This document shows, in pieces, positions 1 to 9,460 of a DNA stretch of 64,000 nucleotides. A model generated the notes under the pieces. The model did no database searches. It saw only the letters and a list, made by a program, of their open reading frames with translations, and was not told the origin of the DNA. A program made the translations under genes and the position numbers. Position 1 is the stretch's first letter, and each line of letters starts with the position of its first letter. The stretch covers positions 124,349,033-124,413,032 of the forward strand of contig NC_089495.1 in assembly GCF_036850765.1 (NCBI RefSeq), in the 5' to 3' direction. This stretch comes from Saccopteryx bilineata (Eukaryota; Chordata; Mammalia; Chiroptera; Emballonuridae).

Positions 1-377
1 GGTGTCCAACACCCCTGGTGGGGAGGCAGCTGTGCACAGGCCCCCTTTGTGAAGCCTGCCTTAAAAAAAACGATCCGTTTTATCTCCAGAGGCTCCAGTG
101 TAACCCCAGAACAGTGCCACCCCCGACACCGCCCCCCTTCAGGGGTTTTATGTGAGTCCAGGAAGGGGAGAGGAGGCAGCTTTTCCTCCTCTTGGTCCCC
201 GGACACAGCAGTTCTGGAGTTGCTCAGCCATGCTTCTGTTAATCTATCTGTTGGACATTTGTTGAGTGCGGTTAGGCATGGATAGGGACTGGGGCATGGA
301 GTGCAGTAACCACCCAGGGGAAGGGCTCCTGGCAGTTATAGCCCAGAGGGTTCATCCTTCTGATGGTCCTTGTGTTC

Positions 378-744
378 ACCTCCTGCGGCTGCCCTAACAA
401 ATCACCACAAACCGTGTGGCTTGAACAACAAAACTCGGTTCTCTCCCAGTTCTAGAGAACCAGAGTCCAAAATCAGGGTGTTGGCAGAACCCACTTCTGG
501 TGGCCCGGGGTGCTCCTGGCCTTGTGGCTGCCTCCTCCCCATCTCTGCTTTTGTCTTCACGTGGCCTGTCTGTTGTCTTTTCTGTCTCAAATTCCCTCTT
601 CCTTTCTCTTATGAGAACAAACACATGGGATTTAGAGCCCATCCTAAACCCAGGCTGATCCCATCCAAATAAGGTTCCAGTCACAGGTTCTAGGGGTTAG
701 GCTTGGAGGTACTTTAGGGGGGTACTTATTCAACCCATTACAGA
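378..744 (-). repeat. MLT1-type MaLR LTR, old copy
   Basis: On the + strand it reads like the reverse complement of MLT1-family LTRs: 'GCTGCCCTAACAAATCACC', then 'GTGTGGCTTGAACAACA', 'AGTTCTAGAGAACCAGAG', a 'TCTTCACGTGGCC' middle, and an end at 'CAACCCATTACAG'. It is diverged and has no coding capacity. Confidence 0.7.
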
Positions 745-1116
745 CTTAGGGGAAAGTGGAGTGTCTCAGGCTGGAAAGGGGGTGAAGACCCAATGCCTTC
801 CCACTCTGGAGGCCCCTTCTCTGGGGCTCCCCAGGGCTCCGTGCCCACAGTTACAGATCTGTGAGTAGCCTATAAGTTGTGTAGAAGCACCTGATGGAGA
901 ACTGACTGGCAGTATGATACAGGTGAGGACGTCAGACTGTGTTTCCAGGGACTCCAAACACTCTGAAGTCCCTCCATGGCCTGGATGACACGGAGGCGGA
1001 GGGGTGTGAACTTGGCGGCCCTGGGCAGGCTTTGGGAGGCGTCAGAGTGAGCCTGGCTTGGGGGGGGGGATCAGAGGAGCAGAGCAGACATGCTTGTTTG
1101 AGGGGATGGCATAAAC

Positions 1117-1688
1117 CAGGGGTCCCCAAACTACGGCCCGTGGGCCGCATGCTGCCCCCTGAGGCCATTTATCCGGCCTCCACCGCACTTCCGGAAGGGG
1201 CACCTCTTTCATTGGTGGTCATTGACCATCTCATTAGCCAAAAGCAAACCCATAGTTCCCATTGAAATACTGGTCAATTTGGCCTGACCTGTGGTGGCGC
1301 AGTGGATAAAGCGTTGACCTGGAAATGCTGAGGTCGCTGGTTCGAAAGCCTGGGCTTGCCTGGTCAAGGCACATATGGGAGTTGATGCTTCCAGCTCCTC
1401 CCCCCTGTCTCTCTCTCCTCTCTCTGTCTCTCTCTCTCTCTCTCTCCTCTCTAAAATGAATAAATAAAAAAAAAAAAAAAAAAAAGAAATACTGGTCAAT
1501 TTGTTGATTTAAATTTACTTGTTCTTTATTTTAAATATTGTATTTGTTCCCGTTTTATTTTTTTACTTTAAAATAAGATATGTGCAGTGTGCATAGGGAT
1601 TTGTTCATAGTTTTTTTTATAGTCCGGCCCTCCAACGGTCTGAGGGACAGTGAACTGGCCCCCTGTGTAAAAAGTTTGAGGACCCCTG
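1117..1688 (-). mobile_element. Non-autonomous hAT transposon (MITE), split by a SINE
   Basis: Starts CAGGGGTCCCCAAACTACGG and ends with the inverted end ..AGGACCCCTG. It is flanked by a perfect 8 bp duplication GCATAAAC (1109-1116 and 1689-1696), the hAT signature. A 205 bp SINE with its own 17 bp duplication sits inside at 1281-1485, so the element proper is about 350 bp. It is the same family as the copy at 34268-34598, in the opposite orientation. No transposase is encoded. Confidence 0.9.
1281..1485 (+). mobile_element. tRNA-derived SINE, subfamily A, nested in the hAT MITE
   Basis: The tRNA-like head has A-box GTGGCGCAGTGGATA and B-box GGTTCGAAA. A 'GGTCAAGGCACATATGGG' segment, a (TC)n body and a long A tail follow. 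The 17 bp target duplication GAAATACTGGTCAATTT lies at 1264-1280 and 1486-1502, inside the hAT element, so the SINE is younger. Confidence 0.93.
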
Positions 1689-3597
1689 GCATAAACCATC
1701 AAGAGCAACCTAAACATTCTAGACGCTTGTTGAGCAGCTCTGTTGTAGAGGTGGCGACAGCCCTGTTCTGTTGGAGCACGGGACTGACAGGGAGGGACAG
1801 TGCTGGACAGCCCATGCAGGTGGATAATATAGCTGGATGATAAGCACCAGGTAATATAGGGCCAGGGAGAACCCATGCTGCAGAGAAACACAAAGCAGCC
1901 GAAGAGAGGCAAGGGTGGTGGGTGGCGACGGGCATGTGCCCTTGTGTAGCCAGGCCAGGGAAGGAGCCGGGTTCCAGGGCGCCTCTGATCCATTTGGCAG
2001 GGATCCGTGCATGTGCGGGGCTGGTCCTATTCATTGCTGCCTCTGAACTCAGATGTTGCTCTGGACTCAGGGAGGGCTTTGCTTTAGTGCAGCTCTTAAA
2101 CATGAGTCCGGTCTTGTTATTCTGAACAAACCTGGGAAAGCTTCTCCCCTGCCTACTTTCTGTTCTCCAAGAAACCAACACCAGTGACACCTGGAAATGT
2201 CTATGCCGAGGTGGGTGGGTGCAGACCCCTCCTCTAGGGAGCTCACAGACAGGAGCCACCATTCAGGGACAGTTTGGGCCGTGTTCTTGAGGCAGCAGGG
2301 GTAGACCAGATGCCTCAGAGGTCTGGGCACTTAGCTCTGGACTTCCTGTGTAGTCTGACAGGCAACCAACCTCTCCTTGGGGCATTCAGGCTTCTTTGGA
2401 AACAGAGGTGGGGGCTTTCGCACCCTGTGGTGATCTTGGTGGATAGCCCCCCAACCCCCTCATAGAAAGGTAGGGTTGCACCAAGTTAGGGTCCCAGCAT
2501 TGGTTCAGGCCCTGTTGCCCTCGGCGATGCTGTCAACCAAAGGGCACAGGCCGAATGCAGTCTACGGATGTGACTTTGTCTGAAGTTTTAAAAGTGTGGT
2601 TGTGCTTTGTTTGTGCTGGCTTCTGAACCAGGAGACAGCGTGAAAACAACCAGATGTCTAGGTTCTCTTGAAGTCAGTCCGAAGCCTGGCTACCCAGGGC
2701 CTACACACCTGGACGACAGCAGGTGTGTGCCTGAGATGTGTGAGATGACATGCCAGCTCCCCAAGTCCACATATCGTCCCCCTCCGAGGACATTTGCAGC
2801 TCCTGCTGGGCCTCTGGGATGGTGGAACTTTGCAACACAGGCTTCTGTGGCCTGTATCCCCCAAGAAGGAGGTGTGCCCAGGGCTTAGGGAGGGCCTCGC
2901 AGGAGGGCCATGTCTGGGGAAGCAGAGTTCAGGCGGCAGGTATCAGGCCTCCTGCGTGTCCTCCTACTCCTCGCATTGAGATCCACACCCCCGGGCCCCC
3001 TGCCCACTCAGCTGCCCGCCAGGCCCAGGTCTTGTGAAGGAAGTGCTGTCCACTAGGAGGACTTGAGAGCTGAGTTGGAATTTGAAGGAACGGAGATGGG
3101 AGGGAGGGGCCACTTAGAATGGCTCTGGAGAACTGTTGTTGGGGGCTGGGACTCCCTGCAGGCTGTGGGGAGGAACTGGTGGGGTCTCTTGAAATCCTGG
3201 GCTCAGGGTTGGTGAGGCAAGGGATGAGAGGGGTCAGGGAGAGGTGTTGACCGTGGGTTGCTGGGGGCCCTGCTGGTGGGAAGGAGCTGGTGAGTGTTCC
3301 TACCACATGTGCCCCTTCCTGCTCTGGTCTTTATAACCGGGACCAGCTGGTTCTTGTTTGGAGCTCGGCTGCAGGAACTGTGGGGGATGGCGGCTTCTTA
3401 GGCACCACTGCCTCAGAGTGGGGGAGCAGACCCTGGCAGAGATGGTGGACGGCGGGGTGAGAGTCAGATTGTCAGCGCCGCTCAGGGCTCCGGGTCTGGC
3501 TGGGGCGAACAGTACAGGATAGAGGCAGGTGGAGGTGAGGGAGTGGACCATGCCAGGCCTCTGTGATTTCACCAGAAACTGGACAGCCATGTGCTTA

Positions 3598-3785
3598 GAA
3601 GCTTGGGCCTTAGAGTCAGGCAAACATGCCTTTTGGGTCTACCACTCACTGTCCCTGCCATCGGGCCCCAGTGTCGCTATCTGTACCAGGTGATGATGCC
3701 CTGACATACGGCAGAGGGTTATTGTGAGGGTCAGTGTGACGGTGCGGCAAGCCCAGCCTGGCGGCATTCAATATTCAGTGTTGGT
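3598..3785 (+). repeat. MIR SINE
   Basis: Shows the MIR core order: 'TTAGAGTCAGGCAAAC', a 'TACCACTCACTGTCCC' stretch, a 'CTATCTGTACCAGG' stretch, then 'GGTTATTGTGAGGGTCAG' and a tail resembling 'TTCAATATTCAGTGTTGG'. Ancient and diverged. Confidence 0.7.
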
Positions 3786-3939
3786 TCTTCCTGCTGTTGT
3801 TGACATGGTGATGTCTTCTTAGGGTTGTGCTGTTAGTACTGGGGACGACCCCTGCTGCTGTGGCGTGCTGGTGATAGTGTCTGCGTGGGGGGGAGGTGAG
3901 GAGGGAGAGAGGAAGGCCATGACAAGAAAGAAGCCAGAG

Positions 3940-4271
3940 CCTGACCAGTGTTTGCTCAGTGGATAGAGTATCAACCTGGGACTCTGAGGTCCCAGGTTTG
4001 AAACCCTGAGGTGGCCGGCTTGAGCACGGCCTCATCTGGCTTGAGTGTGTGCTCACCAGCTTGAGCTTAGGATCATAGACATGACCCCATGGTCACTGGC
4101 TTGAGCCCAAGGTCACTGGCTTGGTTTGAGCCCCCCCCCCCCCCCACTCAAGGCACATATGAGAAGCAATCAATGAACAGCTAAAGTGCCGCAACTATGA
4201 GTTGATGCTTCTCAACTCTTTCCCTTCCTGTCTCTCTCTCTTTCTCTCTGTAAAATAAAAGAAAGAAAAGA
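3940..4271 (+). mobile_element. tRNA-derived SINE, subfamily B, older copy
   Basis: Begins CCTGACCAGTGTTTGCTCAG with a diverged A-box, carries the long 'CACCAGCTTGAGC / GGTCACTGGCTTG' middle and 'AAGCAATCAATGAACAGCTAA', and ends in an A-rich tail. Flanked by the 15 bp duplication AGAAAGAA(G/A)CCAGAG at 3925-3939 and 4272-4286. It contains a 15-base C run near 4131-4145. It lies about 320 bp upstream of the SEPTIN9 exon acceptor. Confidence 0.85.
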
Positions 4272-4601
4272 AGAAAGAAACCAGAGGCTCCCCTAGAGCC
4301 AGACATACTGATAGGAAATACAGCTGGGCCCACAAGGTGGTCATGGTGGGAGAGAGGCCGGCGCCCCCTGGCTCCAGCCTTTTCTCTCTCCACCAGACAC
4401 ATGACTGCTGGTGCCTCTGAGTCTCCTGGTAGAGGGGAGCTGTCCCCTTTTCTTTCTGAGAGGTGAAGGGTGCAAGAGTCTGCCCAGGGGTCCTGGCTGC
4501 AGCGTGCCTGCCAGCTACCTTCCGACGTTCACCTTGGGCAGGATGTTTCCTGGAGTTCCCAAGCCATCTGCTCATCACACTCTTCTCTTTCTGTCTTTCA
4601 G

Positions 4602-5243
4602 CCTTGAAAAGATCTTTTGAGGTTGAGGAGGTCGAGACGCCCAACTCCACTCCACCTCGGAGAGTCCAGACTCCCCTACTCCGGGCCACTGTGGCCAGCT
4701 CCACCCAGAAATTCCAGGACCTGGGTGTGAAGAACTCAGAGCCCGCTGGCCGCCATGTAGACTCCCTCAGCCAGCGATCCCCCAAGGCTGCCCTGCGAAG
4801 GGTGGAGCTGTCGGGGCCCAAGGCCGAGCCTATGTCCCGCCGCACAGAGCTCTCCATCGACATCTCGTCCAAGCAGGTGGAGAACGCCAGTGCCACTGGG
4901 CCGTCCCGGTTCGGGCTCAAGCGGGCTGAGGCACTGGGCCACAAGACACCGGAGCCCACCCCGCGGAGGACAGAGATCACTATAGTCAAGCCCCAGGAGC
5001 CAGCCCACCGGAGGGTGGAGACCCCTGCCTCCAAGGTCCCTGAGGTGCCTGCCACCTCCACTGCTGACCCTGCCCCCAAGAGGGTGGAGGTCCAGGTGCC
5101 CAAGCCAGCTGAGGTGCCTGCCTCCCCTGTCCCAGCCCAGACCCTGGAGAATTCAGAGCCCACCTTGATGTCTCAGCTACAGAGCATGCTGGAGCCCAAG
5201 TCCCAGCCCCACTTGGCTGAGGCCCCATCCAGGAGCCAGGAGG
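4602..5243 (+). CDS. SEPTIN9: SEPTIN9 large N-terminal exon (exon 3 of the long isoforms)
   Basis: Septin-9 is a GTP-binding cytoskeletal protein that forms hetero-oligomeric filaments, binds actin and microtubules and acts in cytokinesis. This exon encodes the disordered basic region before the GTPase domain, about residues 27-239. It follows a polypyrimidine tract and AG at 4600-4601, starts with two bases completing an Ala codon, reads LKRSFEVEEVETPNSTPPRR, and ends one base into a codon at 5243 before GTGAGT (5244-5249). The region carries spaced [KR]R-x-E repeats (RRVELS, RRTELS, RRTEIT, RRVETP, KRVEVQ), the motif reported to bind and bundle microtubules. The CDK1/Pin1 Thr of STPPRR is at 4649-4651. 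The Arg and Ser mutated in human hereditary neuralgic amyotrophy (human R106 and S111) are intact at 4838-4840 and 4853-4855. Against the human protein as I remember it, one Ala is missing just upstream (KAEP for KAAEP), so numbering shifts by one. No frameshift or stop is seen. Identity is near certain. Confidence 0.96.
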
Positions 5244-5249
5244 GTGAGT

Positions 5250-8200
5250 AGCGAAGCATAGGTGTGGTGGTAAATAGGGGCGGGAGCTAGTTTTGCCATG
5301 GAGTCTTGGAGAAAGAATCTGGATGGGGAGGGGCTGTGCTTTTGTGAACACCTAGAATTTACAGGGGTGAATGACCAAAGGCTCCAGGCGGCAGACTGCT
5401 GGTTCTTCCTGTCCACAGAGGATGGATCAAGATGCAGCAAGTTGGACTTGAGTTAGATTTTGGAAAGAGCCTCTGGGTACCAAGGGGCCCCTTTTAGTCA
5501 CAGGCCATGCTGTTGAACCTCTGCTGTGTGATCCTTATGTGGCAAGGGGCTACAGTCTGGAAAGGAGAGGCAGTGAAGGGGGTGTTTGAGACCCAAGGAT
5601 GGGCTCTTAAGTTCCCTGGATTGCTGAGCCCTGGGGAGGAATTGCAGGCAGCCCTGTTGAGTGCCCGGCAGAGGCTGAGGCCCAAGGCTGGAGGTAGGGG
5701 ATTTCCTGCTCTCCTGAGATTTTTACATTGGATGGTCTTCTACCTCCTCCCCAAGCAGGGAGCACTGTGGCCAGAGGCAGGAGAGCAGAAGAACTTCCAA
5801 ACTCTGCACCCTGAGATTTTCTGGGTCTTCGGGAAAGGTCCCCTTCCTGCAGCTATGTTTGGGAGTGCTTTTCTGGTGAGGGGCGGGGAGGGAAGCAAGG
5901 GGTTCAGGTAAGGCCCTCAGAGGACCAAAACTGGACTTGGGTTCACTCTAAGCTTACAGGGGAGGCAGCGCCGATCCCTGTGGGACACTGGGCCCCTGGG
6001 AACTCTGGGCCCTGTGACTCTGAGCTTACAGTCTGTCCCCGCTGTACACTAACTTCCCATCTTCCTCCCCCACCTTTGGCAACTACCATTATACTTCCTG
6101 ACTCTATTAATTTGACTACTTTAGGTCCTGCATGTAAGGGGAATCATGCAAATTTGTCCTTTTGTGTCTAACTGATTTCACTGAGCATAATGTCCCTATG
6201 GTCCTTCATGCTGAAGCATGTGTCAGGATTTCCTTGCTGTTTAAGGCTACTATTCCGCGGTGTGTGGAGACCCCCTGGGATTCGCCCACCAGCTGCTGAT
6301 GGGCGTTGGGTTGCTCCTGTATTTTGGCACTTGCGAGCAGTGCTATTGGGAACATGGGCATGCACATGTCTCTTCATGTCCCTGTGTTCACTTTCTTTTG
6401 GTTTTCCTTGTTGAGTGAGATTTTTCCGATGGTCGGTGGACTTGGGGAATGGACGGCACTTGGCTTACAATGGCGTGGGGGTGTTGGATGAGCTACTGTG
6501 CTCTGTTCAGTGAACATGTGACTGAGTAGGTTGGGGTGGGGGTGGGGTGAAGGGCTGAGACTCAGAATTTCCTCTGGTGCTGGATCATGCTGAGCAGCCC
6601 AGACTGTAGGATCATGGAGGTTTTTCTGTTCCTGGGTCTGTGTGAGTCTGTGTTCTCGCTCCCACAGACTCACACTTAAACCTGCAGAGCCACTCCTGGT
6701 GTCCTGTGAGGATGAAGCCATGGCCAGTGTTTGGGGAGTGGCCCGGAGTCCATTTCCTCATGGTCTTCTGTTGGTCCAGTGCCAAAGGCCCTGGACACGG
6801 CCCTGTCAGGGCAGGGGCAGGGGGTGAGGTGTTCACACTCAGCCTAGTCAAACAGGATGGAGTTGAAAGATGGTCATCACTAAGCCCTCCAGGTCTTGAT
6901 AACATCTGGTGTTGGATGTGCAAAGGGATGGTCCTGGCTCGGGGGGATGTGTAGAAGGGATGTCTGCTCAGGGTGGCACTGCCCTGGGCCATCAGGCAGG
7001 CAGGACACAGCCTTAGGGGTGTGCAAGATGACCGGGCCAGCTCGGGCTCAGCAGTGGGACTGCAGGAGCAAGATGGTGGTGGTCAAACCCAAAGCAGTTT
7101 TGGGGGAGGCTTTCCAGTAGTGTGGCCCCTCCCCTAAGGTTTGAAGACTTGGGCTTGAATCGGCAAAGGAGGGGAGAGAAGAGCATACCCACCGACCTGC
7201 TGTCCATCAGTATCAGAGGTGTCAGGGAGCCCAAACTAGAGGAAACTGTGGAATTTCTCTGTGGAAAAGAACTTAAATGTCTGAGAGGGCATGAGAACAG
7301 TCAGCAGCATCCCAACCCTGCTGCCCTCAGAGCACAGCCCACGCGGAGGGGCATCCAGCTCTGTGTGGAGGGACCAGAGGCCTGTGTGGCTGTCCTTCAG
7401 ACCCCGGAGCACGAGCTGGGGATTGGGGTGTGTGGCAGTTGTGTGTGTACATGTGTGTGAACTCACATGTGTGCCTGTGCCCTGATCCCCATGTCTTACT
7501 GCTGGGTGGGGAGAGGCTCTCTGAGACCAGTACTCGCCTGTTGAGAACCTTTAGGCTGGACAGACGCAGTTGGACTGGGTGGGGGGACGGGTGGGGGTGT
7601 GCTGGAAGGGGGTTAGGACAGATGTGTGAAGCAAAGCAGAGGAATGCTCTGTGGAGGAGTGGGGCTTGGGTGACTCACTTTGGGAGGATCATTCCTCTTA
7701 TGACAGTGCTTTAGAAGTCACTGTGGAGTGAGCCACCCTCAGGCTTGGAAGTACTAGGGCACAGGGTAGGGAATGTGGCCTAGACCTGCTTAGTCTTAGA
7801 CCTCCAGGCCTGACGTCCTGGGCAGGTCTGCATGGAGGGCAGGCTTTCTCAAAGGAGGGTATTCCTGGAATCCATTGCATTGGCTTCTGGGGCCCCAGGT
7901 CTGAGTTCCCACACAGCCCCTGCTCTGTATGCTTCTTCTTTTCTTCTCCTCTGTTTCTGGTCTGCCCAGTCCTTCCAGATGCACATCCGGTTCTCCCTCA
8001 GCTTGACTTCCTGTCCATCTCTCCTGCAGACCAGGCACTCCTGTCTCCTTCCGCCCTTGCTCTGGGGGCTGAGAGAGAGCTCTGGGAAGCCTTCCACCCT
8101 ACAGGCCCTACTCTGACCACCCTTCATGGCACACTGCCCCTCACACCTGGGAGCAGCTGACACCGCAGGTGCAAAGCTCTGTGTGTTCTGATCAGACTCA

Positions 8201-8290
8201 GTTCTCTGCATCTGCCTCCAGGAAGCCTTCTAGACTGGCTATGGGTGCAGGGCGAGGTCTCTTAGGACCCCAGCTGAGTTGCTCCCAGAT
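5250..8290. other. Intron without recognisable features apart from the L1 fragment
   Basis: Apart from the L1 fragment at 6040-6420, I recognise nothing in 5250-6040 or 6420-8290. There are GT-rich patches (for example 7430-7460) but no clean microsatellite and no exon with plausible splice sites that I could identify by eye. Confidence 0.5.
6040..6420 (+). repeat. Old L1 3' fragment
   Basis: Matches the mammalian L1M 3' end in order: 'CTTTGGCAACTACCATTAT', 'ATCATGCAAATTTGTCC', 'TGATTTCACTGAGCATAATG', and a 'TTTTGGCACTTGCGAGCAGTGCTATTG'-like segment. Strongly diverged, no ORF. Confidence 0.6.
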
Positions 8291-8650
8291 TGACCTCCCT
8301 AAACATGGCACTGATGAAATTTTGTTCTCTGAGCCTGTACTGGCTCACTCACCCCGGGGCCTCCACAGTTCCTCAGCTCCTCCTGCCCTTGTCCTTTCAT
8401 GGACTCCAACAGGCCACCTCTCTCACAACTGTTCTGATCTGACCTTCTGACCCCTGGCTTTGCTCCTCTTCACATCACTGTTTTTTGAACTCCTATGCAT
8501 CCTTCAAAGCCCAGTTCAAATGGCACCTCTTCCATGAAGCTCTCCCACTAGCTGGAAGTAGTCTCCCTCCCTCTGGTTCCCAGGCCTTTTTATGTCTTTC
8601 TCATGTCTAGTATTTTGTATTTGTTTTGGAATGTAAATTATTTGTGCAGG
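8290..8650 (+). repeat. L2-like LINE 3' fragment
   Basis: The 'CTTCAAAGCCCAGTTCAAAT GGCACCTCTTCCATGAAGC' stretch (8503-8541) matches the characteristic L2 3' region, followed by a 'TTTTATGTCTTTCTCATG' stretch and an AT-rich end. Ancient. Confidence 0.6.
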
Positions 8651-8654
8651 AACC

Positions 8655-8820
8655 CTCTTTCCTGTGCTAGAACTTTTAACATAAAAAGTAGGTTTTCATA
8701 GTACCTTCTCTTTAAAATTCAGAAAATATATAAATTAGGAAGTCCCTAATTCACCCGTAACCCAGCTATTTCCACTCTTAAAGTCTGCTATATATTCTTC
8801 AGAATTCCCTCCATGCCCCC
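8655..8820 (+). repeat. Old L1 3' fragment
   Basis: A-rich segment with 'TTCAGAAAATATATAAATTAGG' character, then 'CACCCGTAACCCAGC' and 'ATATTCTTCAGAATTCC', in the order found in L1M 3' untranslated regions. Confidence 0.45.
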
Positions 8821-8868
8821 ACTGGGTTCTAAATTACTTGAATTTTTTGTTTTTAAGAATCCCATAAG

Positions 8869-9380
8869 CCCTGGCCAGAAAGCTCAGTTGTTTAGAGCCT
8901 CTTCTTAAAGTGCAGAAGTTGCTGGTTTGATCCCTGGTCAGGGCACATACAGCAACAGATTTATTTTCCTGTCTCTCTCTCTCTCCCCCACCTTTCTTCT
9001 CTCTCTAAAACTCGCCTGACCAGACGGTGGCGCAGTGGATATAGTATCAGACTGGGACACGGAGGACCCGGGTTCGAGACCTCGAGGTCGCCAGCTTGAG
9101 TGCGGACTCATCTGGTTTGAGCAAAGCTCACCAGCTTGTACCCAAGGTCGCTGGCTCGAGCAAGGGGTCACTCGGTCTACTGTAGCCCCACAGTCAAGGC
9201 ACATATGAGAAATCAATCAATGAACAACTAAAGTGCCACAACGAAAAACTAATGATTGATGCTTCTCATCTCTCTGCGTTCCTGTCTGTCTGTCCCTGTC
9301 TTTGACTCTCACTCTGTCTCTGTAAAAAACAAACAAACAAAAAAAACCCCTCAACAAATTTAAAAATATTAATAAGGGAG
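8869..9380 (+). mobile_element. Older tRNA-derived SINE interrupted by a younger SINE
   Basis: Head CCTGGCCAGAAAGCTCAG with B-box GGTTTGATCC and 'GGTCAGGGCACATA', then a CT-rich body. The 14 bp duplication AAGAATCCCATAAG flanks the whole unit at 8855-8868 and 9381-9394. The A-rich tail has been split by the SINE at 9014-9346. Confidence 0.85.
9014..9346 (+). mobile_element. tRNA-derived SINE, subfamily B, nested in an older SINE tail
   Basis: Head GCCTGACCAGACGGTGGCGC, B-box GGTTCGAGACC, the 'CACCAGCTTGTACCCAAGG' middle, 'AATCAATCAATGAACAACTA', a TC-rich end and an A/C-rich tail. It sits in the tail of the SINE at 8869-9380. Confidence 0.92.
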
Positions 9381-9404
9381 AAGAATCCCATAAGATAGAA
9401 GATA

Positions 9405-9460
9405 CTGAGAAAGTGGCTTTCACATAGTAGGTGCTAAGTAAAATAATGTTGAAGGAGTGA
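9405..9460 (+). repeat. MIR/L2 terminal fragment
   Basis: 'CACATAGTAGGTGCTAAGTA' matches the shared MIR/L2 3' end. Short and old. Confidence 0.45.

Larger units (their letters stand above)
1..4601 (+). other. SEPTIN9: SEPTIN9 intron, 3' part (upstream of the large exon)
   Basis: Intronic sequence ending in the pyrimidine-rich acceptor at about 4580-4601 (TCTTCTCTTTCTGTCTTTCAG). It holds an MLT1-type LTR, a hAT MITE with a nested SINE, an MIR and an old SINE, listed separately. I see nothing recognisable in 1-377, 745-1108 or 1697-3597. The open frames there are short, lack splice context and resemble no protein I know. Confidence 0.9.

Noticed and set aside
1281..1370. tRNA-like A and B boxes (also in the other SINEs)
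   Set aside because: These are SINE heads with SINE bodies, A tails and target duplications, not tRNA genes. No cloverleaf with an acceptor stem is evident.
4463..4601. Upstream extension of the SEPTIN9 reading frame beginning with Met at 4463
   Set aside because: This is intron sequence before the acceptor AG at 4600-4601. The known protein joins an upstream exon at the split Ala codon.
4195..5163. 322-codon open frame antisense to the SEPTIN9 exon
   Set aside because: It is a mirror of the biased codon use of the real exon and runs on into a SINE. The + strand frame is the known protein with proper splice sites.
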